Assembly: GCF_009663685.2 (NCBI RefSeq)
Contig: NZ_RCOG02000016.1
Coordinates: forward strand, 1-47,626
Length of the DNA: 47,626 bases
Origin: Cupriavidus sp. U2
Lineage (GTDB): Bacteria > Pseudomonadota > Gammaproteobacteria > Burkholderiales > Burkholderiaceae
Reading direction: 5' to 3'
A program made the translations under genes and the position numbers. The notes under the pieces were generated by a model. The model was given only the letters and a program-made list of their open reading frames with translations, did not search any database and was not told the DNA's origin. Of the stretch, positions 17,723 through 26,459 are shown in pieces (the stretch's first letter is position 1; each line of letters begins with the position of its first letter).

Positions 17723-17806
17723 AGGCAAAAGACAAAAGGCAAAAAGGCAAAAGGCACGGTCAACCTTCAGCCGCCACCGCCCGCTGCCGCAGCACCTCGA
17801 CGCGCC

Positions 17807-17821
17807 TAATAAGGGTTATTA
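17807..17821. promoter_or_regulatory. Palindrome upstream of gntR
   Basis: TAATAA (17807-17812), centre GGG and TTATTA (17816-17821) form a perfect inverted repeat about 42 nt before the GntR-family start. A -10-like TATAAC follows at 17833-17838. It is a candidate operator for autoregulation. Confidence 0.4.
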
Positions 17822-17862
17822 CCTAGTTTTCATATAACCAGAAAAGCGTAAGGTGCTGGCCT

Positions 17863-18558
17863 ATGCAGACACGGCCCATCACCCTGACCGAGCGCGTCAT
17901 CCAGCAGTTGCGCGGCGAGATCGCCGACGGGACATTTCCCGTCGGGGCGCGGCTGCCCACGGGCAAGCAGCTATCGGAACGTTATGGCGTCAGCGCCGCC
18001 GTGATCCGCGAGGTCACCGAACACCTGCGTTCGCAAGGGATGATCGAGAGCCGCCAGGGGCTGGGCAGCACCGTGCGATCGCGTGTCAGCGACAGCGGAT
18101 TCCGCCTGGCCGGCAGTGCCGACGCCACCGACCTGGCCGCGATTTTCGAGTTGCGGATCGACCTGGAAAGCGCGGCGGCGGCCATGGCCGCCCGGCATCG
18201 CACCGAGGCGGACGTGACGCGGATGGGCGCCCTGCTCCAGACCATCGCCGCGCATATCGACGATCCCGACCATGGCGTGGAACCCGACATCCAGTTCCAT
18301 ATCGCCATCGCCACCGCCACGCACAACCCGTATTACCTTCAATTGCTGCAGTACATGAACCTGCAGCTTCACCACGCCGTGCGCGCCGCCCGCGTCAATT
18401 CCAGCCGCCAGCCGGGCCTGCCGCGTCAGGTGCACGGCGAACACGTGGCGATCTTTGACGCCATCCGCGCGCGCGATGCCGAACTGGCCCGACAGCGCGC
18501 CACCGAACACCTGCGCAATGCCGCGGGCCGCCTGGGCCTGCCGCTGCGCCAATCGTAA
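17863..18558 (+). CDS. GntR-family (FadR/FCD subgroup) regulator
   Basis: A 231-residue regulator. The winged helix is at about 8-75 (RVIQQLRGEIADGTFPVGARLPTGKQLSERYGVSAAVIREVTEHLRSQGMIESRQGLGSTV). The FCD ligand domain (about 90-220) has the metal-binding pattern: Asp and His in DIQFHIAIA, and a later His in GEHVAIFDAI. FCD regulators respond to carboxylates such as lactate, glycolate or gluconate. The next gene, 28 nt downstream, is an FAD-linked 2-hydroxyacid dehydrogenase, so this is likely a local regulator resembling LldR or GlcC. AAGGTG lies before the ATG. Confidence 0.9.
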   Translation: MQTRPITLTERVIQQLRGEIADGTFPVGARLPTGKQLSERYGVSAAVIREVTEHLRSQGMIESRQGLGSTVRSRVSDSGFRLAGSADATDLAAIFELRIDLESAAAAMAARHRTEADVTRMGALLQTIAAHIDDPDHGVEPDIQFHIAIATATHNPYYLQLLQYMNLQLHHAVRAARVNSSRQPGLPRQVHGEHVAIFDAIRARDAELARQRATEHLRNAAGRLGLPLRQS

Positions 18559-18586
18559 TTTCTCCATTTCGCTTCCATTGCCGATC

Positions 18587-19999
18587 ATGTTCGATACCGC
18601 ATTCGCCCAACGCCTGACCGAAGCCCTTGGCCCAGAGGTGGTTGCCACCGCGCCCGATGACGTGGCGCCCTGGCTGTCCGATTGGCGCGGCCTGTACAAG
18701 GGCCACGCGCAGGCCGTGGTGCGGCCGCGCACGACCGAACAGGTAGCGCAGGCGCTGGCCCTGTGCCAGCAGTCGGGCGTGCCCGTCGTGCCGCGCGGCG
18801 GCAACACCGGCCTGTGCGGCGGCGCGGCGCCGGGCAACAGTCCCGCCAACGTGGTGATCAGCCTGGATCGCATGGACAAGATCCGCTCGATCGACACCAT
18901 CGCCAACACCATGGTGGCCGAAGCGGGCTGCATCCTGGGCAACCTGCGCCGCGCCGCCGAGGAAAACGACCGCCTGTTCCCGCTGTCGCTGGCGGCCGAG
19001 GATTCGTGCCAGATCGGCGGCAACCTGGCCACCAACGCCGGCGGCGTCAACGTGGTGCGCTATGGCATGACGCGCGAACTGGTGCTGGGCGTGGAAGCGG
19101 TGCTGCCCAGCGGCGAGGTCTTTCACGGCCTGCGCACCTTGCGCAAGGACAACACCGGCTACGACCTCAAGCAGCTGCTGATTGGATCGGAGGGCACGCT
19201 CGGCATCATCACGGCCGCCGCGCTGCGTCTGTCGCCGCGCGCCGATTCGCGCGCCGTGGTGCTGGCCGCCGTGGAATCGTCGCAACAGGCGCTGGAACTG
19301 TATGCGCTGCTGTTCGCCCGCTGCGGCGCGCGGCTGCAGGCTTACGAGTTCTTCACCGGCGCCTGCCTGGACCTGGTGCTGACCCACGCCGAAAACGTCC
19401 AGGCGCCGTTCGCCGAGCGCCATCCGGCCTATGTGCTGCTGGAAATTGCCGATACGGCGCCCGAGGACGTGCTGAACGCGCTACTGGAATCGGTCATTGG
19501 CGATGCGCTGGAACAGGGCCTGTGCCGGGATGCGGCCGTGTCCGCGTCGCTGGCCCAGCTGCAGGGCCTGTGGCGCCTGCGCGAGGAAATCTCCGAGGCG
19601 CAGCGCGCCGACGGCCTGCACCTGAAGCACGACGTATCGCTGCCGATCGAAAGCATCCCGGCCTTCATGGCATCGATGGAAGCCCGCCTGCTGGCGCGGT
19701 ACCCGGGCATCCGGCCGTTTATCTTTGGGCATTTCGGGGACGGCAACCTGCACTACAACCTGTCGCGCCCGCTTGGCGCGGACCCGAAATGGGCGCTCGG
19801 CGACGGCAAGGCCGTCAGCGACGAGGTGATGGAGGAAGTGGCCCGCTACAACGGCAGCATCAGCGCCGAGCACGGCATCGGCCAGCTCAAACGCGACGCC
19901 TTCCTGGCCCTGAAAGATCCGCTGGAACTGCGGCTGATGCGCGCCATCAAGCAGATGTTCGACCCCAGCGGCATCATGAATCCGGGCAAGCTGTTGTAA
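18587..19999 (+). CDS. FAD-linked D-2-hydroxyacid dehydrogenase (GlcD/D-LDH family)
   Basis: A 470-residue flavoprotein of the VAO/PCMH family. The FAD pyrophosphate loop is PRGGNTGLCGGA (69-80), followed by QIGGNLATNAGGVNVVRYG. The C-terminal FAD-oxidase domain has the metal/substrate motif H382-FGDGNLH389 and E428-HGIGQLKR. This matches D-lactate and D-2-hydroxyglutarate dehydrogenases, which pass electrons to quinone or an electron-transfer flavoprotein. It probably forms one transcript with the upstream GntR gene. The exact substrate (D-lactate, D-2-hydroxyglutarate or another) is not determined. No glcE or glcF partner follows, so it is probably a single-subunit enzyme. Confidence 0.88.
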   Translation: MFDTAFAQRLTEALGPEVVATAPDDVAPWLSDWRGLYKGHAQAVVRPRTTEQVAQALALCQQSGVPVVPRGGNTGLCGGAAPGNSPANVVISLDRMDKIRSIDTIANTMVAEAGCILGNLRRAAEENDRLFPLSLAAEDSCQIGGNLATNAGGVNVVRYGMTRELVLGVEAVLPSGEVFHGLRTLRKDNTGYDLKQLLIGSEGTLGIITAAALRLSPRADSRAVVLAAVESSQQALELYALLFARCGARLQAYEFFTGACLDLVLTHAENVQAPFAERHPAYVLLEIADTAPEDVLNALLESVIGDALEQGLCRDAAVSASLAQLQGLWRLREEISEAQRADGLHLKHDVSLPIESIPAFMASMEARLLARYPGIRPFIFGHFGDGNLHYNLSRPLGADPKWALGDGKAVSDEVMEEVARYNGSISAEHGIGQLKRDAFLALKDPLELRLMRAIKQMFDPSGIMNPGKLL

Positions 20000-20096
20000 G
20001 GGCGTCCGGTGGACGTTCTTTCAGGCGCTTTGCCGCCTTGCACAATCGCTATACTGGGAGCCTTTTTCTGCATACCGCAACCAAACGGTTCCCAAA

Positions 20097-21305
20097 TTGG
20101 CTGATCAAGACCTGAGCAAGCTGAAAATCGACCGCAGTGCCATGGCGCCCGCGCCACGCCGGCGCCGCCGCTGGGTGCGCTACGCGATCATCGTGGCGAT
20201 CCTGCTGGTGGTGATTGGCGTGGGAGCCCGGCTGGCGGGCCCGCAGCCTGTGGAAACCACCACGATCACGGCGGCCTACCCTTCCCAGAACTACACGCTG
20301 CTGAACGCCACGGGTTACGTCGTGCCCCAGCGCAAGGCCGCCGTGGCCTCCAAGGCGCAGGGCCGGCTGGAATGGCTGGGCGTGCTGGAAGGCTCGCGCG
20401 TCAAGAAAGACGAGATCATCGCCCGCGTGGAAAGCCGCGACGTGGCGGCTTCGGCCGCCCAGGCGCGCGCGCAGGTGCAGGTGGCCGAAGCCAACCTGCA
20501 GTTGCAGCAGGCCGAACTGCGCGATGCCGAGGTCAACCTGAAGCGGTCGGAGATGCTGCTGGAGCCGAAGGCCATCTCGAAGCAGCAGTACGACGCCGAC
20601 CTGGCCCGCTACAACAAGGCGCGCGCGTCGATCAGCAATGCCCAGGCATCGATCACGTCGGCCAGGGCCAACGCCCGTGCGGCCGAGGTCTCGGTCGAGC
20701 AGACCGTGATCCGCGCCCCGTTCGACGGGGTGGTGCTGATCAAGCACGCCAACGTCGGCGACAACATCACGCCGTTCTCGGCCGCCGCCGACACCAAGGG
20801 CGCGATCGTGACCATCGCGGACATGGACACGCTCGAAGTGGAAGCCGACGTCGCGGAATCGAACATCGCAAAGATCACGGTGGAGCAGCCCTGCGAGATC
20901 CTGCTCGATGCGCTGCCGAACCTGCGCATGGCCGGGCGCGTATCGCGCATCGTGCCGACCGTGGACCGGTCCAAGGCCACCGTGCTGGTCAAGATCCGCT
21001 TTGTTGACCGCGACCAGCGCGTGCTGCCCGACATGAGCGCCAAGATCGCCTTTCTGTCCAGGCCAGTGCCGCCCGAAGACAGCAAGCCGCTGACCGCCGT
21101 GCAGCCATCGGCCGTGGTGGAGCGTGACGGCAAGGCCGTGGTGTTCGTGGTGGCCGACGGCAAGGTCAGGCAGGTGCCGGTGACCCGGGGCGCCAAGATT
21201 GGCGAACTGCAGGCCGTCCAGGGCGTGAAGGCCGGCGAGACCGTGGTGCTGGCACCGGCCGACAAGCTGACGGACGGCGCCCGCGTCACCGTCACCAGGA
21301 AGTAG
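20097..21305 (+). CDS. MacA/HlyD-type periplasmic adaptor
   Basis: A 402-residue membrane-fusion protein. One N-terminal helix (about 27-46, after a PRRRRR patch) anchors it in the inner membrane. A lipoyl/barrel-sandwich half (YVVPQRKAAVASKAQGRLEWL), a coiled hairpin (about 120-195, Ala/Gln-rich) and the second half (IRAPFDGVVLIKHANVGDNITPF) follow, then a beta-barrel domain. The TTG at 20097 gives the N-terminus MADQDLSKLKIDR; an ATG at 20142 is the alternative and neither has a good ribosome site. With the next three genes it forms an ABC-type export system linking the inner membrane to the periplasm; no outer-membrane channel gene is adjacent. Confidence 0.85.
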   Translation: MADQDLSKLKIDRSAMAPAPRRRRRWVRYAIIVAILLVVIGVGARLAGPQPVETTTITAAYPSQNYTLLNATGYVVPQRKAAVASKAQGRLEWLGVLEGSRVKKDEIIARVESRDVAASAAQARAQVQVAEANLQLQQAELRDAEVNLKRSEMLLEPKAISKQQYDADLARYNKARASISNAQASITSARANARAAEVSVEQTVIRAPFDGVVLIKHANVGDNITPFSAAADTKGAIVTIADMDTLEVEADVAESNIAKITVEQPCEILLDALPNLRMAGRVSRIVPTVDRSKATVLVKIRFVDRDQRVLPDMSAKIAFLSRPVPPEDSKPLTAVQPSAVVERDGKAVVFVVADGKVRQVPVTRGAKIGELQAVQGVKAGETVVLAPADKLTDGARVTVTRK

Positions 21306-21308
21306 GCC

Positions 21309-22037
21309 ATGGCCACGTCGCTCGACCCTTCCGCCCCGGCCACCGCCGGCGCCCCGCTGGTTTCGATCCGCCACCTGGCCAAGTCGTACCAGCGTGGCGC
21401 GCAGACCGTGCCGGTGCTGTCGGACATCTCGCTGGACATCGCGGCCGGCGACTTTATCGCGCTGATGGGCCCGTCCGGTTCCGGCAAGAGCACGTTGCTG
21501 AACCTGATTGCCGGCATCGACCGGCCCGACAGCGGCGAACTGCTGGTGGGCGGTGTCGATATTTCGGAGCTGCCCGAGGCCTCGCTGGCCGACTGGCGCG
21601 CCGCGCACGTGGGTTTCATCTTCCAGTTCTACAACCTCATGCCGGTGCTGACCGCGTTCGAGAATGTGGAGCTGCCGCTGATGCTGACGCGGCTGGGCCG
21701 CGCCGAGCGGCGCGAGCGTGTGGAAATGGTGCTGCGCATGGTCGGCCTGGCCGACCGCATGGACCACTATCCCACCGAACTGTCTGGCGGGCAGCAGCAG
21801 CGCGTGGCCATTGCCCGGGCGCTGATTACCGATCCGACGCTGATCGTGGCCGACGAGCCCACGGGCGACCTGGATCGTAGTTCGGCCACGGATATCCTGG
21901 CCATGCTGCAGCGGCTCAACAGCGACCTGGGCAAGACCATCATCATGGTCACGCACGACGCCCATGCGGCCGAGGCCGCCAGGTCGCTGGTCCATCTGGA
22001 AAAAGGCGAACTGCTCCAGAGCGAGCGGCGCGCCTGA
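21309..22037 (+). CDS. ABC transporter ATPase, MacB/LolD type
   Basis: A 242-residue ATPase with all motifs: Walker A GPSGSGKST (54-62), Q-loop FQFYNLMPVLTAFENVELP, signature LSGGQ (158-162), Walker B LIVADEP (178-184), and H-loop VTHD. The QFYNLMP sequence and the short length are typical of the MacB/LolD/FtsE group that drives FtsX-type permeases. It starts 3 nt after the adaptor stop, so the operon is tight. Confidence 0.93.
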   Translation: MATSLDPSAPATAGAPLVSIRHLAKSYQRGAQTVPVLSDISLDIAAGDFIALMGPSGSGKSTLLNLIAGIDRPDSGELLVGGVDISELPEASLADWRAAHVGFIFQFYNLMPVLTAFENVELPLMLTRLGRAERRERVEMVLRMVGLADRMDHYPTELSGGQQQRVAIARALITDPTLIVADEPTGDLDRSSATDILAMLQRLNSDLGKTIIMVTHDAHAAEAARSLVHLEKGELLQSERRA

Positions 22038-22048
22038 GGCATCGGTCC

Positions 22049-23203
22049 ATGTTCCTGCCCAAGCTGATCGCCCGCAACGCCATGCGCCACAAGCTGCGCA
22101 CGGCGCTGACCGTGCTGGGCCTGGTGATCGCGGTGCTGGCCTACGGCCTGTTGCAGACCGTGGTCGATGCCTGGTATGCCGGCGCGTCGGCGGCTTCCAA
22201 CGCACGACTGGTGACCCGCAACGCCATCTCGCTGACGTTTGCGCTGCCCCTCAACTACGAGTACCGGATCAAGGGCGTCGAGGGCGTGACCCAGGTGGCG
22301 CGCTCGAACTGGTTCGGCGGCGTCTACCGCGACCCCAAGAACTTCTTTGCCCAGTTCGCCGTCTCGGACAACTACCTGGACCTGTACCCCGAGTTCATCG
22401 TCCCGCCCGCACAGCGCGCCGACTACCAGCGCGACCGCCGCGGGGCCCTGGTGGGCCGGCAGCTGGCCGACCTGTACGGCTTCAAGATTGGCGACGTCAT
22501 CCCGATCAAGGGCACGATCTACGCCGGCACGTGGGATTTCGTCGTGCGCGGCATCATGGACGGCCGCGACGACAGCACGATCACGCGCCAGATGGTGTTC
22601 CACTGGGACTACCTGAACGAAACCGTGCGCAAGAAGAATCCCAGGCAGGCCGACCAGGTGGGCGTCTTTATCCTGGGCGTCGATAACCCGGACAACGCCG
22701 CCGCGATCTCGCGCAACGTCGACAACGTGTTCCGGAATTCGCTGGCCGAGACGCTGACCGAGACCGAGCAGGCCTTCCAGCTTGGCTTTGTGGCGATGTC
22801 GAACCAGATCATCGCGGCGATCCGCGTGGTGTCCTATGTGGTGATCGTCATCGTGATGGCCGTGATGGCCAATGCCATGGCCATGAGCGCCCGCGAGCGC
22901 ATCACCGAGTACGCCACGCTGAAGGCGCTGGGCTTCGGGCCGGGCTTTCTGTCACTGCTGGTTTTTGGCGAATCGATGATCATCAGCGCGTTTGGCGGGG
23001 CGCTGGGCATGGTATTGACGCCGCCCGCGGCCCGCTTCTTCAAGCAGGCGGTGGGCGGGGTGTTCCCGGTGTTCACCGTGTCGCACGAGACCATGGCGAT
23101 GCAGGCCGGCTGTGCGCTGGTGGTAGGCGTAGCCGCCGCCATCGTGCCGGCGGTGCAGGCAGCCCGGGTGCGCATCGTCGAGGGCCTGCGGGCCATCGGC
23201 TGA
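22049..23203 (+). CDS. ABC permease, FtsX/MacB type (first of two)
   Basis: A 384-residue permease. It has an N-terminal helix (about 17-37, TALTVLGLVIAVLAYGLLQT), a periplasmic domain of about 230 residues and three C-terminal helices (VVSYVVIVIVMAVMANAMAM, LSLLVFGESMIISAFGGALGMVL, and the final VGVAAAIVPAVQA). The MARERITEYATLKALGF segment (here MSARERITEYATLKALGF) is the conserved FtsX coupling helix. It works with the second permease, which is similar in layout, as a heterodimer. Confidence 0.88.
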   Translation: MFLPKLIARNAMRHKLRTALTVLGLVIAVLAYGLLQTVVDAWYAGASAASNARLVTRNAISLTFALPLNYEYRIKGVEGVTQVARSNWFGGVYRDPKNFFAQFAVSDNYLDLYPEFIVPPAQRADYQRDRRGALVGRQLADLYGFKIGDVIPIKGTIYAGTWDFVVRGIMDGRDDSTITRQMVFHWDYLNETVRKKNPRQADQVGVFILGVDNPDNAAAISRNVDNVFRNSLAETLTETEQAFQLGFVAMSNQIIAAIRVVSYVVIVIVMAVMANAMAMSARERITEYATLKALGFGPGFLSLLVFGESMIISAFGGALGMVLTPPAARFFKQAVGGVFPVFTVSHETMAMQAGCALVVGVAAAIVPAVQAARVRIVEGLRAIG

Positions 23204-23218
23204 CGGGATCGCGCGCCG

Positions 23219-24385
23219 ATGGTCATCCCGCTCCATTACATCGCCCGCAATGTCTGGGCCCGGCGCCTGACCACGGCGCTGACGGCGGGCGGCCTGGCGC
23301 TGGTGGTCTTTGTGTTCGCGACGATGCTGATGCTCGATGCCGGGCTGAAGCAGACGCTGGTGACCACGGGCGAGCGCGACAACGTGGTGGTGATCCGCAA
23401 GGGCGCCGAGACCGAGATCCAGAGCGCGATCACGCGCGACCAGGCCGCCGCCCTGGAGATGTATCCGTCCATCGCCATGACGCCCGAAGGCCGCCCGATG
23501 GCCTCGCGCGAAGCCGTGGTGCTGATTTCGCTGACCAAGACCGGCTACACCACGCCGTCGAACGTGGTGATCCGGGGCGTATCCCCGCTGGGCGTGCCGC
23601 TGCGGCCCCAGGTGCGGCTGACCGAGGGGCGCGTATTCAAGCCGGGGTCGTCGGAGATCATCGTCGGCAGCAGCATCGCCAAGGGCTACGGCAACGTGCG
23701 CATTGGCGATCACCTGCGCTTTGCCCAGCGCGACTGGACCGTGGTGGGCCATTTCGATGCCGGCGGCAGCGGTTTCGATTCCGAGATCTGGGGCGATGTG
23801 GACCAGCTCATGCAGTCGTTCCGCCGCGCCAGCTATTCGTCGATGGTGCTGCGGCTGGCCAACACCGACGCCTTCGACAAGTTCCGCGCCGACATCGACG
23901 TCGACCCGCGCCTGGCCAACGAGGCCAAGCGCGAGCAGCAGTTCTACAGCGACCAGTCCAAGGCGCTGTCGGCGTTCATCAATATCCTGGGGATCACGCT
24001 GACGACCATCTTTTCGGTGGCGGCCATGATCGGCGCCATGATCACGATGTACGCATCGGTGGCCAACCGCGTGGGCGAGATCGGCACGCTGCGCGCGCTG
24101 GGCTTCCAGCGCGCCAACGTGCTGATGGCCTTCCTGATCGAGGCGGTGCTGCTGGGGCTGGTGGGCGGCATCGCCGGCCTGCTCTGCGCGTCGCTGATGC
24201 AGTTCGCATCGTTTTCCACCACCAACTTCCAGACCTTTGCCGACCTGTCGTTCCGCTTTGTGCTGACGCCGGCCATCATCGTCAAGACGCTGCTGTTCTC
24301 GATGGCGATGGGCCTGATTGGCGGATTCCTGCCGGCGCTGCGGGCGTCGCGGCTCAATATCGTGGACGCGCTGCGGGCCCGGTAA
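23219..24385 (+). CDS. ABC permease, FtsX/MacB type (second of two)
   Basis: A 388-residue permease with the same plan as the gene before it: N-terminal helix (TTALTAGGLALVVFVFATMLM), periplasmic domain, three C-terminal helices (ISILGITLTTIFSVAAMIGAMI-like segment near 255-280, then GLVGGIAGLLCASLMQF). The coupling segment is VANRVGEIGTLRALGFQRANV. Two separate permease genes rather than a MacB-type ATPase-permease fusion suggest a heterodimeric transporter. The exported substrate, possibly a lipid, peptide or antibiotic, cannot be told from sequence. Confidence 0.88.
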   Translation: MVIPLHYIARNVWARRLTTALTAGGLALVVFVFATMLMLDAGLKQTLVTTGERDNVVVIRKGAETEIQSAITRDQAAALEMYPSIAMTPEGRPMASREAVVLISLTKTGYTTPSNVVIRGVSPLGVPLRPQVRLTEGRVFKPGSSEIIVGSSIAKGYGNVRIGDHLRFAQRDWTVVGHFDAGGSGFDSEIWGDVDQLMQSFRRASYSSMVLRLANTDAFDKFRADIDVDPRLANEAKREQQFYSDQSKALSAFINILGITLTTIFSVAAMIGAMITMYASVANRVGEIGTLRALGFQRANVLMAFLIEAVLLGLVGGIAGLLCASLMQFASFSTTNFQTFADLSFRFVLTPAIIVKTLLFSMAMGLIGGFLPALRASRLNIVDALRAR

Positions 24386-24420
24386 GCCGCGCTGCCTACC
24401 AGCCCCCCTTCCGAAGCGAT

Positions 24421-25365
24421 TCAGGGCGGCGCCTCGCCGTGCCGCCTGGGGGCCTGACGCTCGCGCGATTCCGGTTTGGCGCGCAGGGACCCGAAGCGGT
24501 TGGCATAGAGCCACGTGAATTCCGCCCCCAGCAGGAAGATTTGCGCGGAGTAGTACACCCAGACCAGCACCACCACCAGCGACCCGGCCGCGCCGTAGCC
24601 GGTGGCCACGCCCGTCTTGCCGATATACAGGCCGATCAGCAGCTTGCCCACCGTGAACAGCACCGACGTGACCACGGCACCCAGCCAGACATCGGGCCAT
24701 TTCACGGCCGCGTGCGGCATGATCTTGTAGATCATCGCGAATACCACGGTCACCAGCACAAAGCTCAGACTCATGTCGAGCAGATGCCCCAGCAGCTCGC
24801 CCTCGCCCAGCATCGGCGTCCAGTACCGGCCGATGGCCGCCAGCGCCGCGCTGGCCACCAGCGAGACGATCAGCAGAAAGCCGATGCCCAGGATCATGCC
24901 GAACGACAGCACCCGCGCGCGCAGCAGTTCCCAGATGCCGGAAGGCTTCTTGCGCTCGGGCACGCGCCAGATACGGTCCAGGGCATCCTGCAGTTCGGCA
25001 AAGACCGTGGTGGCGCCGACGAACAGCGTGACGGTACTCAGCACCGCCGTGAGCGATCCCTTGGCGGGCGAACTGAGCGAGATCAGCATGCTTTCGATGG
25101 CCTTGGCGCCCTCCACGCCCACCAGGCCGCCAATCTGCTCGACCACCGCGCCGCGCGCCGCCTCGTCGCCATACACCAGCCCGGCAATGGCAATCACGAT
25201 CAGCAGCAGCGGCGCCACGGAAAAAACCGTGTAGTACGCGAGCGCCGCGCCCATGCTGGGCGCATAGTCGTCCAGCCATGCCGAGACGGTATCGCGCAGC
25301 AATCGCGCAAAGCTCCGGACCGATCGTCTTTCCGCCACCTTCTGCTGCATCGTCAGGACTCCCAT
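24421..25365 (-). CDS. YihY/BrkB-family inner-membrane protein
   Basis: A 314-residue protein with six transmembrane helices and the family signature YAPSMGAALAYYTVFSVAPLLLI near residues 33-55. WRVPERKKPSGIWELLRARVLSFGMILGIGFLLIVSL follows. The C-terminal tail (about 290-314) is charged and cytoplasmic. It was once called ribonuclease BN, which is not supported for this family. The role is unclear. The ATG at 25365 follows AGGAG; an ATG at 25350 is also possible. It converges with the ABC operon 36 nt away. Confidence 0.9.
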   Translation of the reverse strand: MGVLTMQQKVAERRSVRSFARLLRDTVSAWLDDYAPSMGAALAYYTVFSVAPLLLIVIAIAGLVYGDEAARGAVVEQIGGLVGVEGAKAIESMLISLSSPAKGSLTAVLSTVTLFVGATTVFAELQDALDRIWRVPERKKPSGIWELLRARVLSFGMILGIGFLLIVSLVASAALAAIGRYWTPMLGEGELLGHLLDMSLSFVLVTVVFAMIYKIMPHAAVKWPDVWLGAVVTSVLFTVGKLLIGLYIGKTGVATGYGAAGSLVVVLVWVYYSAQIFLLGAEFTWLYANRFGSLRAKPESRERQAPRRHGEAPP

Positions 25366-25444
25366 GCGGCTCCTGACTGAAGCCTAGAGGCTGGGCGGCA
25401 GGCCAGGTATCGGTCGGGGTCTGACAGGAACCGGCGCCAGCGGC

Positions 25445-26335
25445 CTACCCCATCACCTCCTCGCAGACCTGCAGCCACGCCCGGGCAGCGTGGGACAGGT
25501 AGCGTCCCGGCGACCAGATATGGGCCAGGGCCCAGTCCATTGTGGGTTCGGTCAGGCGGGCCACGGCGAGTTTGTCGCGGGTCTCCAGCCGCTTGAGCAG
25601 CGGCTCGGGCAGGAAGGTCGTGCCCAGGCCGGCGGCGGCCATCGATGCCAGGAAGTCCCAGTGGCCGCTTTGCGCCACCACTTGCGGCTCGATGCGGGCT
25701 TCCAGAAACGCCTGCCGCAACTTGCGCGTCAGCGAGAAGTCGTCGGTCAGCATCACCAGCGGCTCGTCGCGCAGCGCCTCCAGCGTCACCGTACGGCTGC
25801 TGGCCCAGGCAGCGCGATGCGGGCCGACGGCCCAGATGGGATATTTTGCGAACTGGCGCGTCTCCAGCGCCAGGCCGGTATCGCCGGGCAGCACCGTGGC
25901 GCCCACTTCAAGTTCACCATTCGCCACTTGTTGTTCGACGACCTGGCCCCCGTGCTCGGACAGGGTCAGTTGCAGGTTGGGATATCGCTTGCGAAACGCA
26001 CTGACGGCTGGCGAGAAGAACAGGTTGACCATCGGCGGGATGCCCACGGTCAGCTGACCGCGCCCCAGCGATGACAGATCCGCCACTTCGAGCGTGAGCC
26101 GATGCACCACCCCCAGCGCCTCCTGGCCCCGGTCGTACACCACCCGGCCCACGTCGGTCAGCCGCACCGACTTGCCCTCCCGAATCAGCAGCGGCTGGCC
26201 GACCTCGTCCTCCAGTTGCTTGACCATCTTGCTGATGGTCGATTGCGTGACGTAGAGCGACGATGCCGCCTGGGTGAAGCTTTTCAGGCGCGCGGTCTCC
26301 ACGAAATAACGCAGCGCGCGGATGTCGATGGGCAT
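25445..26335 (-). CDS. LysR-family regulator, divergent to FUSC exporter
   Basis: A 296-residue LysR regulator. HTH: IDIRALRYFVETARLKSFTQAASSLYVTQSTISKMVKQLEDEVG (3-46). The effector domain begins GRGQLTVGIPPMVNLFFSPAV. It is transcribed away from the FUSC gene at 26460. An element in its divergent promoter (26374-26413) is repeated at the promoter of the small exported protein at 28535, which suggests it controls both. It resembles the AaeR/AaeB arrangement in which a LysR protein controls an aromatic-acid exporter. Confidence 0.9.
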   Translation of the reverse strand: MPIDIRALRYFVETARLKSFTQAASSLYVTQSTISKMVKQLEDEVGQPLLIREGKSVRLTDVGRVVYDRGQEALGVVHRLTLEVADLSSLGRGQLTVGIPPMVNLFFSPAVSAFRKRYPNLQLTLSEHGGQVVEQQVANGELEVGATVLPGDTGLALETRQFAKYPIWAVGPHRAAWASSRTVTLEALRDEPLVMLTDDFSLTRKLRQAFLEARIEPQVVAQSGHWDFLASMAAAGLGTTFLPEPLLKRLETRDKLAVARLTEPTMDWALAHIWSPGRYLSHAARAWLQVCEEVMG

Positions 26336-26373
26336 GTCAGGCCTTTCATGAATATTCCGACTGAAGGCGCGAA

Positions 26374-26413
26374 TTTTAAATCATGGATGGAATCTTTGCC
26401 GGCCGACTACACT
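26374..26413 (+). promoter_or_regulatory. FUSC promoter with shared element
   Basis: TTTTAAATCAT (26374-26384), 4 nt, GGAAT (26389-26393), 14 nt, TACACT (26408-26413). The same elements with nearly the same spacing occur at 28386-28424. TACACT is a plausible -10; the upstream AT-rich element is a candidate regulator site. Confidence 0.5.
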
Positions 26414-26459
26414 GCCCGTCCTACGCCCCCAATTGCCGGACCCCCGGTGCATCCCCATC

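Noticed and set aside
17723..17757. A-rich GGCAAAA-like repeats after the hairpin, as a CRISPR or terminator
   Set aside because: Units are 7-8 nt with no spacers, so not a CRISPR; the A-run is on the wrong side for a rightward intrinsic terminator.
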